From NCBI GenBank assembly GCA_001600495.1, contig BCKE01000009.1, positions 768,234 to 832,233 of the forward strand: a stretch of DNA of 64,000 bases, given 5' to 3'. Source of the stretch: Pilasporangium apinafurcum. Taxonomy: Eukaryota; Oomycota; Peronosporomycetes; Pythiales; Pythiaceae. This document shows, piece after piece, positions 10,374-20,811 of the stretch (the first letter of the stretch is position 1; each line of letters starts with the position of its first letter). The notes below the pieces were generated by a model. It worked only from the letters and a program-made list of their open reading frames with translations. It searched no databases and was not told where the DNA came from. The position numbers and the translations under genes were made by a program.

Positions 10374-11373
10374 NNNNNNNNNNNNNNNNNNNNNNNNNNN
10401 NNNNNNNNNNNNNNNNNNNNNNNNNNNNNNNNNNNNNNNNNNNNNNNNNNNNNNNNNNNNNNNNNNNNNNNNNNNNNNNNNNNNNNNNNNNNNNNNNNNN
10501 NNNNNNNNNNNNNNNNNNNNNNNNNNNNNNNNNNNNNNNNNNNNNNNNNNNNNNNNNNNNNNNNNNNNNNNNNNNNNNNNNNNNNNNNNNNNNNNNNNNN
10601 NNNNNNNNNNNNNNNNNNNNNNNNNNNNNNNNNNNNNNNNNNNNNNNNNNNNNNNNNNNNNNNNNNNNNNNNNNNNNNNNNNNNNNNNNNNNNNNNNNNN
10701 NNNNNNNNNNNNNNNNNNNNNNNNNNNNNNNNNNNNNNNNNNNNNNNNNNNNNNNNNNNNNNNNNNNNNNNNNNNNNNNNNNNNNNNNNNNNNNNNNNNN
10801 NNNNNNNNNNNNNNNNNNNNNNNNNNNNNNNNNNNNNNNNNNNNNNNNNNNNNNNNNNNNNNNNNNNNNNNNNNNNNNNNNNNNNNNNNNNNNNNNNNNN
10901 NNNNNNNNNNNNNNNNNNNNNNNNNNNNNNNNNNNNNNNNNNNNNNNNNNNNNNNNNNNNNNNNNNNNNNNNNNNNNNNNNNNNNNNNNNNNNNNNNNNN
11001 NNNNNNNNNNNNNNNNNNNNNNNNNNNNNNNNNNNNNNNNNNNNNNNNNNNNNNNNNNNNNNNNNNNNNNNNNNNNNNNNNNNNNNNNNNNNNNNNNNNN
11101 NNNNNNNNNNNNNNNNNNNNNNNNNNNNNNNNNNNNNNNNNNNNNNNNNNNNNNNNNNNNNNNNNNNNNNNNNNNNNNNNNNNNNNNNNNNNNNNNNNNN
11201 NNNNNNNNNNNNNNNNNNNNNNNNNNNNNNNNNNNNNNNNNNNNNNNNNNNNNNNNNNNNNNNNNNNNNNNNNNNNNNNNNNNNNNNNNNNNNNNNNNNN
11301 NNNNNNNNNNNNNNNNNNNNNNNNNNNNNNNNNNNNNNNNNNNNNNNNNNNNNNNNNNNNNNNNNNNNNNNNN
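10374..11373. other. Assembly gap of 1000 N
   Basis: Exactly 1000 unknown bases, a nominal gap size. It begins inside the right transposon copy, so the repeat itself probably broke the assembly. Any open reading frame drawn through it is an artefact. Confidence 0.98.
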
Positions 11374-11979
11374 GCGATCGAGAGCGCTTTGACCCCATGG
11401 TGGGGAATTGTCGAATGACATACCAGTCAAAAGATTCCCCATACTGGTTGCAAAGACACACCTGCAGTTGGTTATACTGAAAATAAGATTTCGAGATAAT
11501 TCATTTGTCAGGTTTTCTAGTCAGTATGACAGGTTTGGCCAACGGACAAAATAAAATCTCATACGTTTTCCGTACGGACGGCTTGCGAAAATAAGATGAA
11601 AGGGAGATGCGAGTTGACATGTAACCAATAAATAATATATCATGTAAAATACAAAAGGGTTTTTGTTACGCAATTTATGGGTGTTTTTGACTAAGTAGCA
11701 TATATTCGTTATGTAACGCACCATTGTAATATATTGAACTCTGATATCTTCCCGAAGTAATCTAAAAGAAATATTAAAGATTCAAGAATTTATTTTATAT
11801 TCATCCACATTATTTAAAAAAGCAAGTGAATCTTCCAGATTCCTGTATCGTCAACTTGAGTCATAGGCATGCTACCCACAGCGCTAAAGAGAAGGAGACT
11901 CCGCTGCTAACGCAGAGTTCCTCCATTTATCTGCCTGGATGATGTCGCTTCATTTCGAGATCTGACTCCAGCGAGTACG
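11374..11979. other. Gap flank and upstream region of SPX gene
   Basis: About 600 bases. The first ~100 may be the far end of the element hidden in the gap, but no terminal repeat was found. From 11500 it is AT-rich with nothing recognised, ending as the presumed promoter and 5' UTR of the SPX-RING gene. Confidence 0.45.
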
Positions 11980-13347
11980 ATGAAGTTCGGCAAGCGCATG
12001 CGCGGACTCATGTCTAGGGAATGGGAGCACGACTACATCAACTATAAGCAGCTGAAGCAACAGATCAAGGCATGGCAAGAAGAACACAAGAACACACCAA
12101 CACAACAGCAGCCGCAGTGGTCGAATCAATTATTGAGTAAATTCCATACACTACTTCTACAGGAAATGCACAAGATTAACGTTGCTCACGCTCGAATTCT
12201 GAAGGAAATTGAGTCTGAAGATCTACGAGCACTCAAGAATGCATTAGGAAAACGATGGGTGTTGCCGCCTGCAAAAGCGCGCACGCTGTTACTGGGTGCA
12301 CTGGAAATCTCGTATAAAATGGATGCTTTTCGACGATTTGTGGTGCTGAATAGCCTAGCGGTGGTAAAAATTGCCAAGAAATTTGACAAATTTGCTGGCA
12401 CAGAGCTGAAGCAGCAAATGATTCTAGAGGATCTAAAAACACAATCATTCTACGATGGAGTGGCCCTGGACCGCGTTTGTGCGGAAACAGCAGCTCTGAC
12501 CGATAGAATTATGCTGTGTGTGCTTCCGGATGGCAACTTTCGTATCGACAACAGCTCGGTAACATGTCCAATCTGTCTTTGCGGTGAGGTGAAGACTCCA
12601 ATCACGCTCTCGTGCGCACACACATTTTGTTGGTCCTGTCTGTTCAAGGCAGCTGAGCTTGGATTCCTCTCGTGTCCCATGTGTCGTAAAGTCCAATCGA
12701 TTGATCCACGCGATTATGAAATCGATGGGCTGATCATGCGCTTTAAACGCGCGTATAGCTTCGTGGAAAAAGGACTTGACCGCACTCCGATGGTCTCTAG
12801 TCCAATGCGACAGATTGTGGGAGAAGCCTTCGAAGTGGTGAACGGCTACCTGGAAGAAGTTGAGGCACAGTACGCGTCCATTTCACCACGCACCTCACCC
12901 GAATCCTCTGCTGAAGAGATTCTAAAGACAACAACAGCAACCGCGTGTCACACTATGAATCCCGAATCTTCAGTAATGACTACACAAATTAAGCAGAAAG
13001 ATGCTGTACTGCCCACTGTGATGACTATATTCGCTAAAGGAGATCCAGTAGAGGTAGCGTACAATGGTCATTGGTATCCAGGCATGGTCATGCAATTCAA
13101 TGACGATACAGAGACGTACTCGGTTCTCTGGTGGGTGAAGGGCAACTCACAACGATTTGGACAAAAGATCTCGCGAGACCAATTACGCGAACCGATTTTT
13201 GATAGCCGTGTTGGTGGTAACAGCTATGCATTGTACGATTATGCGGCGGGTGCGTGGCGAACTGCCACTGAATGGGCGTGGGAGCCCTTCCGCCGACTCC
13301 GATCACTCTCCGAGCAAAGCACTACAGACAATAATTCCACTATGTGA
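11980..13347 (+). CDS. SPX-RING E3 ligase-like protein with C-terminal Tudor/Agenet-like domain
   Basis: Intronless, 455 residues. The N-terminal SPX domain (about 1-160) begins with the hallmark MKFGKRMRGLM...YINYKQLKQQIK; SPX domains bind inositol pyrophosphates and report phosphate status. A complete C3HC4 RING follows from C196 (CPICLCGEV ... CAHTFCWSC ... CPMC), predicting ubiquitin ligase activity. SPX plus RING is the architecture of plant NLA (which degrades phosphate transporters) and related fungal proteins. An additional segment near residues 345-405 (GDPVEVAYNGHWYPGMV ... YSVLWWVKG) looks like a Tudor/Agenet fold; I do not know that combination as standard. The role in phosphate homeostasis is inferred from the family. 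Confidence 0.9.
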   Translation: MKFGKRMRGLMSREWEHDYINYKQLKQQIKAWQEEHKNTPTQQQPQWSNQLLSKFHTLLLQEMHKINVAHARILKEIESEDLRALKNALGKRWVLPPAKARTLLLGALEISYKMDAFRRFVVLNSLAVVKIAKKFDKFAGTELKQQMILEDLKTQSFYDGVALDRVCAETAALTDRIMLCVLPDGNFRIDNSSVTCPICLCGEVKTPITLSCAHTFCWSCLFKAAELGFLSCPMCRKVQSIDPRDYEIDGLIMRFKRAYSFVEKGLDRTPMVSSPMRQIVGEAFEVVNGYLEEVEAQYASISPRTSPESSAEEILKTTTATACHTMNPESSVMTTQIKQKDAVLPTVMTIFAKGDPVEVAYNGHWYPGMVMQFNDDTETYSVLWWVKGNSQRFGQKISRDQLREPIFDSRVGGNSYALYDYAAGAWRTATEWAWEPFRRLRSLSEQSTTDNNSTM

Positions 13348-13855
13348 AATAAAAACGAACGAGATGAAGTACTCGTCATTGAGGCATTTTTTCACTACGC
13401 ACAAGCAGCGGGAACCCCATCCAACTCGAGCAATAAACTGTCCTCCGAATTGAAGAAAATGACATCAGCACAATTTTGGCAAAGAATAGAAATGTTGGGT
13501 GCAAAGCAAGTAGCCGCTCAAGCGATACACTTGTGTAGTTAACCTATTGTATGATCTCATTGTCGCAACGCTTGGTATTAAATAACTTTATTAAAGCTAA
13601 ATGGCATCCATCAATTAGATGTTCATGCGGTAAGCCATGCTTGCATGGTGGCTGATTGATTCTCATCTATGCGTTTTTTCTCGTGAGGTCCCAGACATTC
13701 GTACTTAGTGAAGGGTTTAGAGTACGTCTCCTCAATGAATTATCATCATCTGCAAGAGCTGAGTTTTTGTGCGTGAGCAAGGGGCTACAAAACGCACAAC
13801 CGAGAGCGTGAAGAGAAGGAAACGACGAGAAGAAGAAGAAGCGGAAGGAACGAAA
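13348..13855. other. Intergenic, no gene seen
   Basis: About 500 bases between two plus-strand genes. The first part is presumably 3' UTR of the SPX-RING gene and the last ~100 bases the 5' UTR of the atlastin gene (purine-rich just before the ATG). No other feature was recognised. Confidence 0.5.
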
Positions 13856-15897
13856 ATGAGTGACAGTGCACCTGAACCAACCCCCGTAGAGACCCCCGTT
13901 GCTCCTGTTGCGAAGCCTGAAGATGAAATCCCCATGGCACGACAGGTAATATCACGTTCAACAGATGGCAGACATATTATATTCTCCTGTTCTTCACTGA
14001 CGGAATGGATTCACTGTATTATAGATTGTCAGTATCAACGATGAAGGAACCAACTTTGAGCTGGACGAAAATGCGCTGCGTGAGATCTTCCACAAGGTAC
14101 CGGAAGACATGAAGGTCGCCATCTTCTCTGTTGTCGGTGCATTTCGCACGGGCAAATCGTTCGTGTTGGATCTGTTCCTACGCTATTTACGTCATGCGAC
14201 GAGCGGCCCAATGTTGAAGCCAGTAGCGAACGGGGAAGAACACACGGAAGTGTGGAAAGAATGGGTTATGGCCGGTGTCGAAGGTGGAGAAGCAGGAAAT
14301 CTTGAGGGAAATTCCAACATAGAGCAAACGCATGGCGAGCGCGGGTTCTCCTGGCGTGCCGGTCGTAAACGTAACACGACGGGAATCTGGATGTGGGAGA
14401 CGCCATTTATTCGCAAAAGCCAAACGGGCGAAGATATTGCCGTTTTTCTTATTGATACACAGGGGATGTTTGATTCCGAGACATCGCAGATGCTGACGGC
14501 GAGTATCTTTGGACTGAGCACATTGCTAAGTTCTTATCAGATCTACAATGTCGATAAGCGCGTGCAGGAAGACAATCTGCAGCACTTGGCGCTCTTCACA
14601 GAATATGGGCGGTACGTTAGGATTCTTTTAATGTTGAGACAGTTGAGGTTATTATTAAGCTGAGGGTGCTTTTGCTTGGTGTGTATCTAGCATGGCATTG
14701 TTCGGTCGTTCGGATTCGTCTCCTCCACGACTGGAGAAGTCACTCTCCACTGCATCCACGAAGAGCTCGAACAACGAAGGAGCAGCAGATGACGACACGA
14801 AAGACGATTACCCACGTCCCTTCCAGCAATTGGACTTCCTCGTGCGCGACTGGCAAGACTTTTCCCGCAACCAGACACTGGAGGAAAAACGTGAAGATAT
14901 GAAAGCATACATGAAAGAACTACTCTCGTCCCGCAAACAAAAGGATCTTGCTGACACGCGTGAACAGATCAATTCGTGCTTTGAAACAGTGTCATGTTTC
15001 CTGCTACCTCATCCAGGTCATGCCGTCACGGAACGTGAGTACGACGGCGCTGTGTCGGCTATTGACAATCGATTCTTAGAGTTGCTGACAGCGTACTTGG
15101 ACGATCTCTTTGACTCAAAGAATCTCTTCCCGAAGAAGATCCACGGCATGGCCGTCACGTCCCGTGAACTCTTCACGTACATCAAAACGTACGCGTCTCT
15201 CTTCCGCGAGGCGACGATCTTTCCCGAAGCCAAGACGCTGCTGGAGGCTACAGCGGAAGCTAACAACGTCAATATGCGAGACAAGGCGATGATCAAGTAT
15301 AAGCGCGAGATGGAAACACTTGCTGGCCCCAAATGCCAGTACGTGCCTGTGCAGGATTTGGAGGCCCACCACCAGGCGTGTTTCCATGGCGCTATGGCAG
15401 TGTTTGACGCTGGTGCACGCATGGGACGCCATAGTGAAATCCTGCGGTTCCGCAACGACCTGGTCACGGAGATTGAGAAGGAGCGGCTTCGGTACTTGGA
15501 GGTGAACGCTGAGCGCGATCCATACAAGAACTTGGAGTTTTACTTGGTGCCAGGCATCATCGCCATTTCGCTGTTGGTATTTCGTATCACACAGGATCTT
15601 TTTTGCTACGAGAGCATTGGGTATGACATCCCGTTTTATGATTGCAAGTAAGTTTTTTGGATTTGTCGTGTGTGTATGCTTGGCTCGTGGGATGGATTGC
15701 CGAGACTAACGTTTCGTTTGCATTGCTATAGGCACGTGAGCTCGACGCTTTCGCACCTCTACTGGGCCATCATTATCTTCATGCTGCTCATCACGTTCTC
15801 TACGGGCCAAGTCATGTTCAAGCGCGTGAAAACCGTCGCTTCCATCATGAAGTCCGCTATTGATGCGGCGTCCGAGGCCAAGCAGAAGGCTGACTAA
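13856..15897 (+). CDS. Atlastin-type dynamin-related GTPase
   Basis: Membrane-fusing GTPase that joins ER tubules. Exons 13856-13945, 14025-14611, 14691-15647 and 15732-15897 join in phase to give 599 residues (introns 79, 79 and 84 bp). The P-loop GAFRTGKS is at residues 68-75. The switch region NTTGIWMW and the G3 motif IDTQGMF follow. The long FTEYGR segment leads across the second intron into the middle domain. After a helical bundle come two hydrophobic segments (FYLVPGIIAISLLVF and YWAIIIFMLLITF) forming the ER hairpin, then a short amphipathic tail, the same order as in animal atlastins. The first exon encodes a Pro-rich, disordered leader. Sequence alone does not separate atlastin from SEY1 with certainty, but length and the hairpin position favour atlastin. 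Confidence 0.9.
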
Positions 15898-16641
15898 GCA
15901 GCAGCCAGCGAAGGCAATCTGCAGAAATGGAGACACGAGCGTTTTCGTTTCATTCTTTCGTGTGCATACTTTGATAGATTGGAGAGAGGTTCATTTCCGC
16001 AGATCGTGCGTGTTGGATGATTAATAGGATGGATGGAATAGGCAGATTGTTCAACAACTTTGGGTTTTGCTGTGCGTTGATGATGTTGTAAAGAGCGAGG
16101 CTGCATATTACCACCACGATCCAAAGTTGAGAGATACTACGCTTTTACCTGATGGGATTGCGGACTCTTCTATATTGACAGCATGGAAGAGACTCTGGAG
16201 TATGTTTGATGGAGTACATTTTGGCGGTTATATGATGTGGATCATGTGTAAACGTATATGTATCTACGAAATTTTGAACCAATGTAGCTCTTCGCAGGTT
16301 ATTAATTAGTTTATGGAGGAGTATCCTGGCATGACCGTTTTGTGAGCCAGCGCCAAGTCATCCGTCCATGTGGTGTATTTCCCGCACCAGCTGTTAGTTG
16401 ATAGTTTTTACCCATACAAACCTCAAGTGAAGAGCTACACAATAATTTTGAGCTGCGTGTTAATGAATTCTCCCAGCAGCTACACACACGACCTCTACGT
16501 TACATTTCCGGCTTTCGCGTAAAGTCAATGCAAGATGCACGGACATGAGCGTCGCTACCAGATGACTGTCACCGGCCAGCAAAGCCCTTTCATTCTCCTT
16601 CTTCTGCTATCAGGCTCACAAGACAACAACAACACACAGAC
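15898..16641. other. Intergenic, no gene seen
   Basis: About 740 bases. It contains the atlastin 3' flank and the CAP-gene promoter. Several short open frames exist on both strands, but none has protein-like composition or a recognisable motif. Confidence 0.5.
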
Positions 16642-17233
16642 ATGAAGGCGACCGCTGCTGCTGCTCCACTTCTGACGCTGTTGATAATCGCTGTGACTGG
16701 TGCTGCCGCCCAGCGAATGATGACTCGCCACTTGCAGGCTGTCAGCTTTCGACAAGATTTGGTCGATACGATCAATGAGAAACGCACGAAGAATGGTTTA
16801 GAGAGCCTCTGTATCAACAGGTATTTAATCCCCGTATTTCTGGGATAATGATGATGGATGGAAGCAGATGTCGCCTAACGCTGTTCTCATTCTCGTTTCT
16901 CGTAGCAAATTGATGTCAGCCGCGCAGGTTATGGCGAACGATCTGGCGGAGAACAACGTCGTCACTACCACCGGCTCCGATGGCTCCACCCCAACGCAGC
17001 GAGCCAGTGCACAGGGGTACAATACTACGGGCGTTTATGAGCTCGTTGGCGCTGGGTACTCGAGCGCTAGTGACATTCTAGCGGCGTGGATGGCGTCGGA
17101 TTCTACCAAGGACACCATATTTGGTAATTTCACGCACATTGGCCCAGGCTACACGTACAATAAGGAGAAGGAGTACGTCAACTACTGGACCGTGGATTTC
17201 GCGGCCAGCGAAAGTGAATCTTGTGACAATTGA
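16642..17233 (+). CDS. Secreted CAP/SCP (PR-1-like) protein
   Basis: Exons 16642-16820 and 16906-17233 (85-bp intron) encode 168 residues. A signal peptide is clear: MKATAAAAPLLTLLIIAVTG with probable cleavage after AAAQ. The mature part has a short CAP fold: helix FRQDLVDTINEKRTKNGLE, then AAQVMANDLAENN, the FTHIGPGYTY segment and the terminal YVNYWTVDFA strand, matching CAP3/CAP4 signatures. Oomycete CAP proteins are secreted and several are candidate virulence or sterol-binding factors; that role is inferred here. The usual GENI/L box is replaced by YELVGAGYSS, and few cysteines are present, so disulphide bonding is reduced. The protein is shorter than most PR-1 homologues. Confidence 0.85.
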
Positions 17234-17675
17234 GCAGAAAGATGAGTGTAGACAGGCAGAAGATTTTATGCGGCTGTATTCGATGGTTAATGTAGTTGAG
17301 TAAATTTGGTAGACAGTAATGTTCGCTACGGAGTTGAAGTAGCTTTCCCAATGTTGGTCAAATGGAGTTCTGTGTATACATGTTATGAGGATTTACACTT
17401 TTGCAGTATAACACATCACCAAGTCTGTTCTCATTCATCTCGCTAAACATTTTATAAAAACTATGGAGGCAATTTGGCACCAGTGCACTGTCTAATCCAT
17501 ACTTGAAAAGTTTTAGAGCATGCCAACTCAAGCTAATTTATTCTACCCGTTTTATCAGCGTCAACAGACGAAGTCATAATCGACCAAAAGCATTTTAAAT
17601 ATCCTCTTAGAGGTAGGACCCTACAGAACAAAAGGCCGAGCAAGAAAGCAAATGCAAGTTGTAACGACAACAAAC
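17234..17675. other. Convergent intergenic region, possible last exon of BRCT gene
   Basis: Lies tail-to-tail between the CAP gene and the BRCT gene. On the minus strand a GTAAGT donor overlaps the apparent BRCT stop, and an acceptor at 17621 would open a 29-codon reading frame to 17533. Otherwise nothing is recognised. Confidence 0.4.
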
Positions 17676-20424
17676 TTACTCATCTCCAGCTACTACTGGA
17701 GCGCCAGCTTTTTCTTCTAGGTCCTTGAAGCGTGTCGTTGGCAAAGAAGGATTGTATTTGCTATCGTCTTCTAACTTCATCGACGTAATGCTGTCAAACA
17801 CCCACTACGAACACACAAAACATATTAGGCATACAACCATGCATAATTCAATCTAAAAGTGTACCTTTGAGGTAACAACACGAATGCCAGTTCGCTGAGC
17901 ACGACGAAAGAGAGATCCGTCTCCACAGATGCACATATCAGCGATTGAGATTTGATTGCAGATCTAAGCAAAAGACCAAAAAAGTTACATGAGTGAAAAG
18001 AACGCATTTCGTAACAACTAGCAATAAGCAGCATATCACCTCTCCTCCAGCACATTGAATCAGCGACTGTAATACTTGTGGCGAAGGATCAACGTTGGAT
18101 CCAACAAAAAGTTTCATTCCCTTAAAGATTTGGCGCGATTCCGGATGTGATCGCGAATAGTGGCTGGAAAACATTTTCAATTCGAAATCTTCTTCCGGGA
18201 GCCACCGTTCCTGGTCTAATGACGAAAATACCCATGATTCTGAGACAATCCAGGCACCACGAGCGATGGCGAAAAGTACTTTGATCGTTCTTTTCGTTTC
18301 ATGACCAACGATCAAGTGCGTGACCGCTGCTGCGTAATCCACACTCTTGACTACGCGTGCCCTTCGATGGCCCTCAGACGTAGCTGACATACTTGCATCA
18401 ATCGCATGGATTGCACACTCAATCACACTACGAGTTTCTGTATCAACGCCAGTAATACCAATCACCGCTCGTAACTGTCGTGGTGTTTTGGAAGCCTTTG
18501 ATGAGCCCGGTGTACTAGTGCTCTTGGATACTCTCCGAGTAGGAGCCTTATGAGGTGGCGTGACAGGTGGGCAATCATCAACTCCAAGCTTTTCATTCTG
18601 GAACAAATCATTTGATAGTTTTAAGGTGTTTTCTTTGCCAGTAGTGCGCTGCCTTTTGACTCCAGGCGTTGTTAACACAGAGCTTGGTCGCTTTAACATG
18701 TTTTGGCCTTGCGTTGTTGAGCTACTTGTCGAACGTTGCGCGGCTGATACAGCTCCTCTCGCAGGAGTCTTTACTGCCAGTGCTTCCTTAGAAGAGGCTC
18801 TCGACGAAAGAGCTGTTCTGGTAATACTTTTTGATGCTATCGTTGCTGTGACAGGTGTCTTCTTCGATACAGTTGATTTGGCAGGTAGTGTTAGTGCCAA
18901 CGCTGCTTTAGCAGGCGTGTTCAGTGTCAAAGCTGCTCTTGCCGGTGTGTTTAGTCTTCGACCTTCTTTGGCTGGTGTCTTGAAAGCCAGTGCTGCTCTG
19001 GCAGGTGTTTTGGATCCCATTGTGGGCGCTTTCCTTCCGTTCAGCACAACTGTAGGTACCTTCTTCATTGGTGGTCTTGTCGTTCGGCATGTCAAACACA
19101 CTTTCCTTGTTCGAATATTTGTAGAATTGCATACATCACAAGTCCACATCCCTTTTGTAAGCGGAGCGGAAGAAGTGATAGTCGGAGGAGTCGAAGTGCT
19201 CTTAACACTCATTTGATCCTGCGATATCTGGTCTTTGCTGTTATCTGTCTTTAGCGAAGCAGTCGTGCTCGCACTCGCGAAAATCTGCGTGGAAGCGAGA
19301 GAATTCGACTCATCCGCTTCGCGTTCGGATCCACTTTCTGGCATGCATTCGCTTGTGGTTGTGCTTACTTGTGTATCGGTCATCTGCTGAGGTAATGACT
19401 CATGTGTGGGAGTGGGTATCCCCGCAATCGTTCTCCTTCGCCTTGCAGGTGTAATTGCATTACTAAACGCCTTGTCTGATGGTACCATATTCTGCTGCGT
19501 TTCTTTACGTGTCTGGTTAGTGTAGTTTATGTCAAGGGTTTGTGCAGATGGTTTCTGTAGTCATACATCGGGAATAGCACAAAAACACTCAGATGAAGTT
19601 CATAGAAATTTCCAGTTCGTCCAGCAAAGATGTGCAAAGTACAATACCTCATGAACAGGCGATTTCACACTGTTTTCCAGCATTCTCAAAATGGCGTCTG
19701 AGGCCATCGGCTCCATCGATAAAGCTTTTCGTTTCCGTGCATTCAAATTTCGTGCAGGTGCCGTCTGTGTCGTCACTGTTGATTGGAGCGTCGAACTGAT
19801 CGCTGCGATGGATGATGAACGTGACAGTGACTTGTCCCCATTATGGTCTAATGTCGCCAATAAACTGCTGTCACTACTAGTAGACGGCGCGCCTAAACTC
19901 TTTCTTCTCGTTTGTCCCCCTAATGACTGACTACGTGCTCCTCCAGCTCCATCTCCAGACACCATTTCTCCTTTACTCACAGGGAAGAATGGTCGCTCAT
20001 CCATCCTCTGCTTGCTCACGTAGCATGCGTTCACCCACAATTGCGATACAATGTGGAGTTCCCCGCGGTTGCGGCTCAGTTGCTGTTGGTGCGTGCGGCC
20101 GCCCTGCCATTTCACAATCTTCTCCTTCCATACGGGCGTGAAATGACTCACCACCACGTGCGTGAGTCTGTTCGTAAATCTCTTCGCGATGATAGCGCCC
20201 AATTCCTGTAATTTTCGGGCCACGATATCGCTGCAGTCGATCTGTCCTTCGGGTCCGACCCGCACGTCAACCATAGCGATGACGCCCTTTAATGGTAACG
20301 CTGTCGGCTTAGGTGTTGTGGTGATGGATACGCCGCTCTTCGCGGGTGCTACAATGCTGTTCTTGGTACTGCGAACCCTTGTGGCGGTCGCTGAACCCGA
20401 GGAAAGCGACTTCTTCGTGGCCAT
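17676..20424 (-). CDS. MCPH1: Microcephalin-like triple-BRCT protein
   Basis: Exons 19648-20424, 18040-19554, 17865-17963 and 17676-17804 join in phase to 839 residues (introns 93, 76, 60 bp). One BRCT domain lies near the N-terminus (from about residue 44, LKGVIAMVDVRVG ... LTHVVVSHF ... LWVNACY). A tandem pair sits at the C-terminus (HLIVGHETKRTIKVLFAIARG ... WIVSESWVF, then GMKLFVGSNVDP ... IRVVTSKWVFDSI). This one-plus-two layout is that of MCPH1, a chromosome-condensation and DNA-damage protein. Between them are a RanBP2-type zinc finger (WTCDVCNSTNIRTRKVCLTC) and about seven imperfect 11-13-residue repeats centred on KTPAKAAL. The start is the first real ATG (20424). A possible extra 3' exon is at 17533-17620, because the stop overlaps a GTAAGT donor. 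Nuclear role inferred. Confidence 0.8.
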
Positions 20425-20811
20425 CTCGACAACCTCCTCACACGCGCGCGTTGCACTTGGTCTGAGAAACTGGTTTTTCAAATTGGCGCCACCTCAACTG
20501 GTTCGAAACATGAGGTGAACTTAATATGAAGTAATTTTATGAAGTAAGAATTACTAAGTGCGCAGTGACATTGAAATTGTGTAGCCATGTTGGAGTGTGG
20601 GATGCAAAACGCACATGAAATTGCATTCCCAAGGCTTTGTCTCTACTTTAGATCACTACGATAGACTTTGATGTCATTTATGCACAATCCTCCAATTGCT
20701 AGTTTTCATATTGGTCGTTTTCTGTTTGTTTTCTACTCTCGGCGTGGCTCTTCGCGGTGGGTGAAACAAGTGCCCTACAATTAGAACACGCTGAGTTGGG
20801 CTCACAAAATT
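20425..20811. promoter_or_regulatory. Divergent promoter region
   Basis: The start codons of the BRCT gene (minus) and the giant coiled-coil gene (plus) are 387 bp apart, so both promoters must lie here or overlap. No defined oomycete initiator motif was recognised; the assignment rests only on gene orientation. Confidence 0.45.

Noticed and set aside
10327-11461. Three long open frames through the N region
   Set aside because: They consist almost wholly of unknown bases of the assembly gap.
18560-19216. 218-codon plus-strand open frame with repeats
   Set aside because: It mirrors the KTPAK repeat region of the BRCT gene on the other strand; repeats in one strand create repeats in the other.
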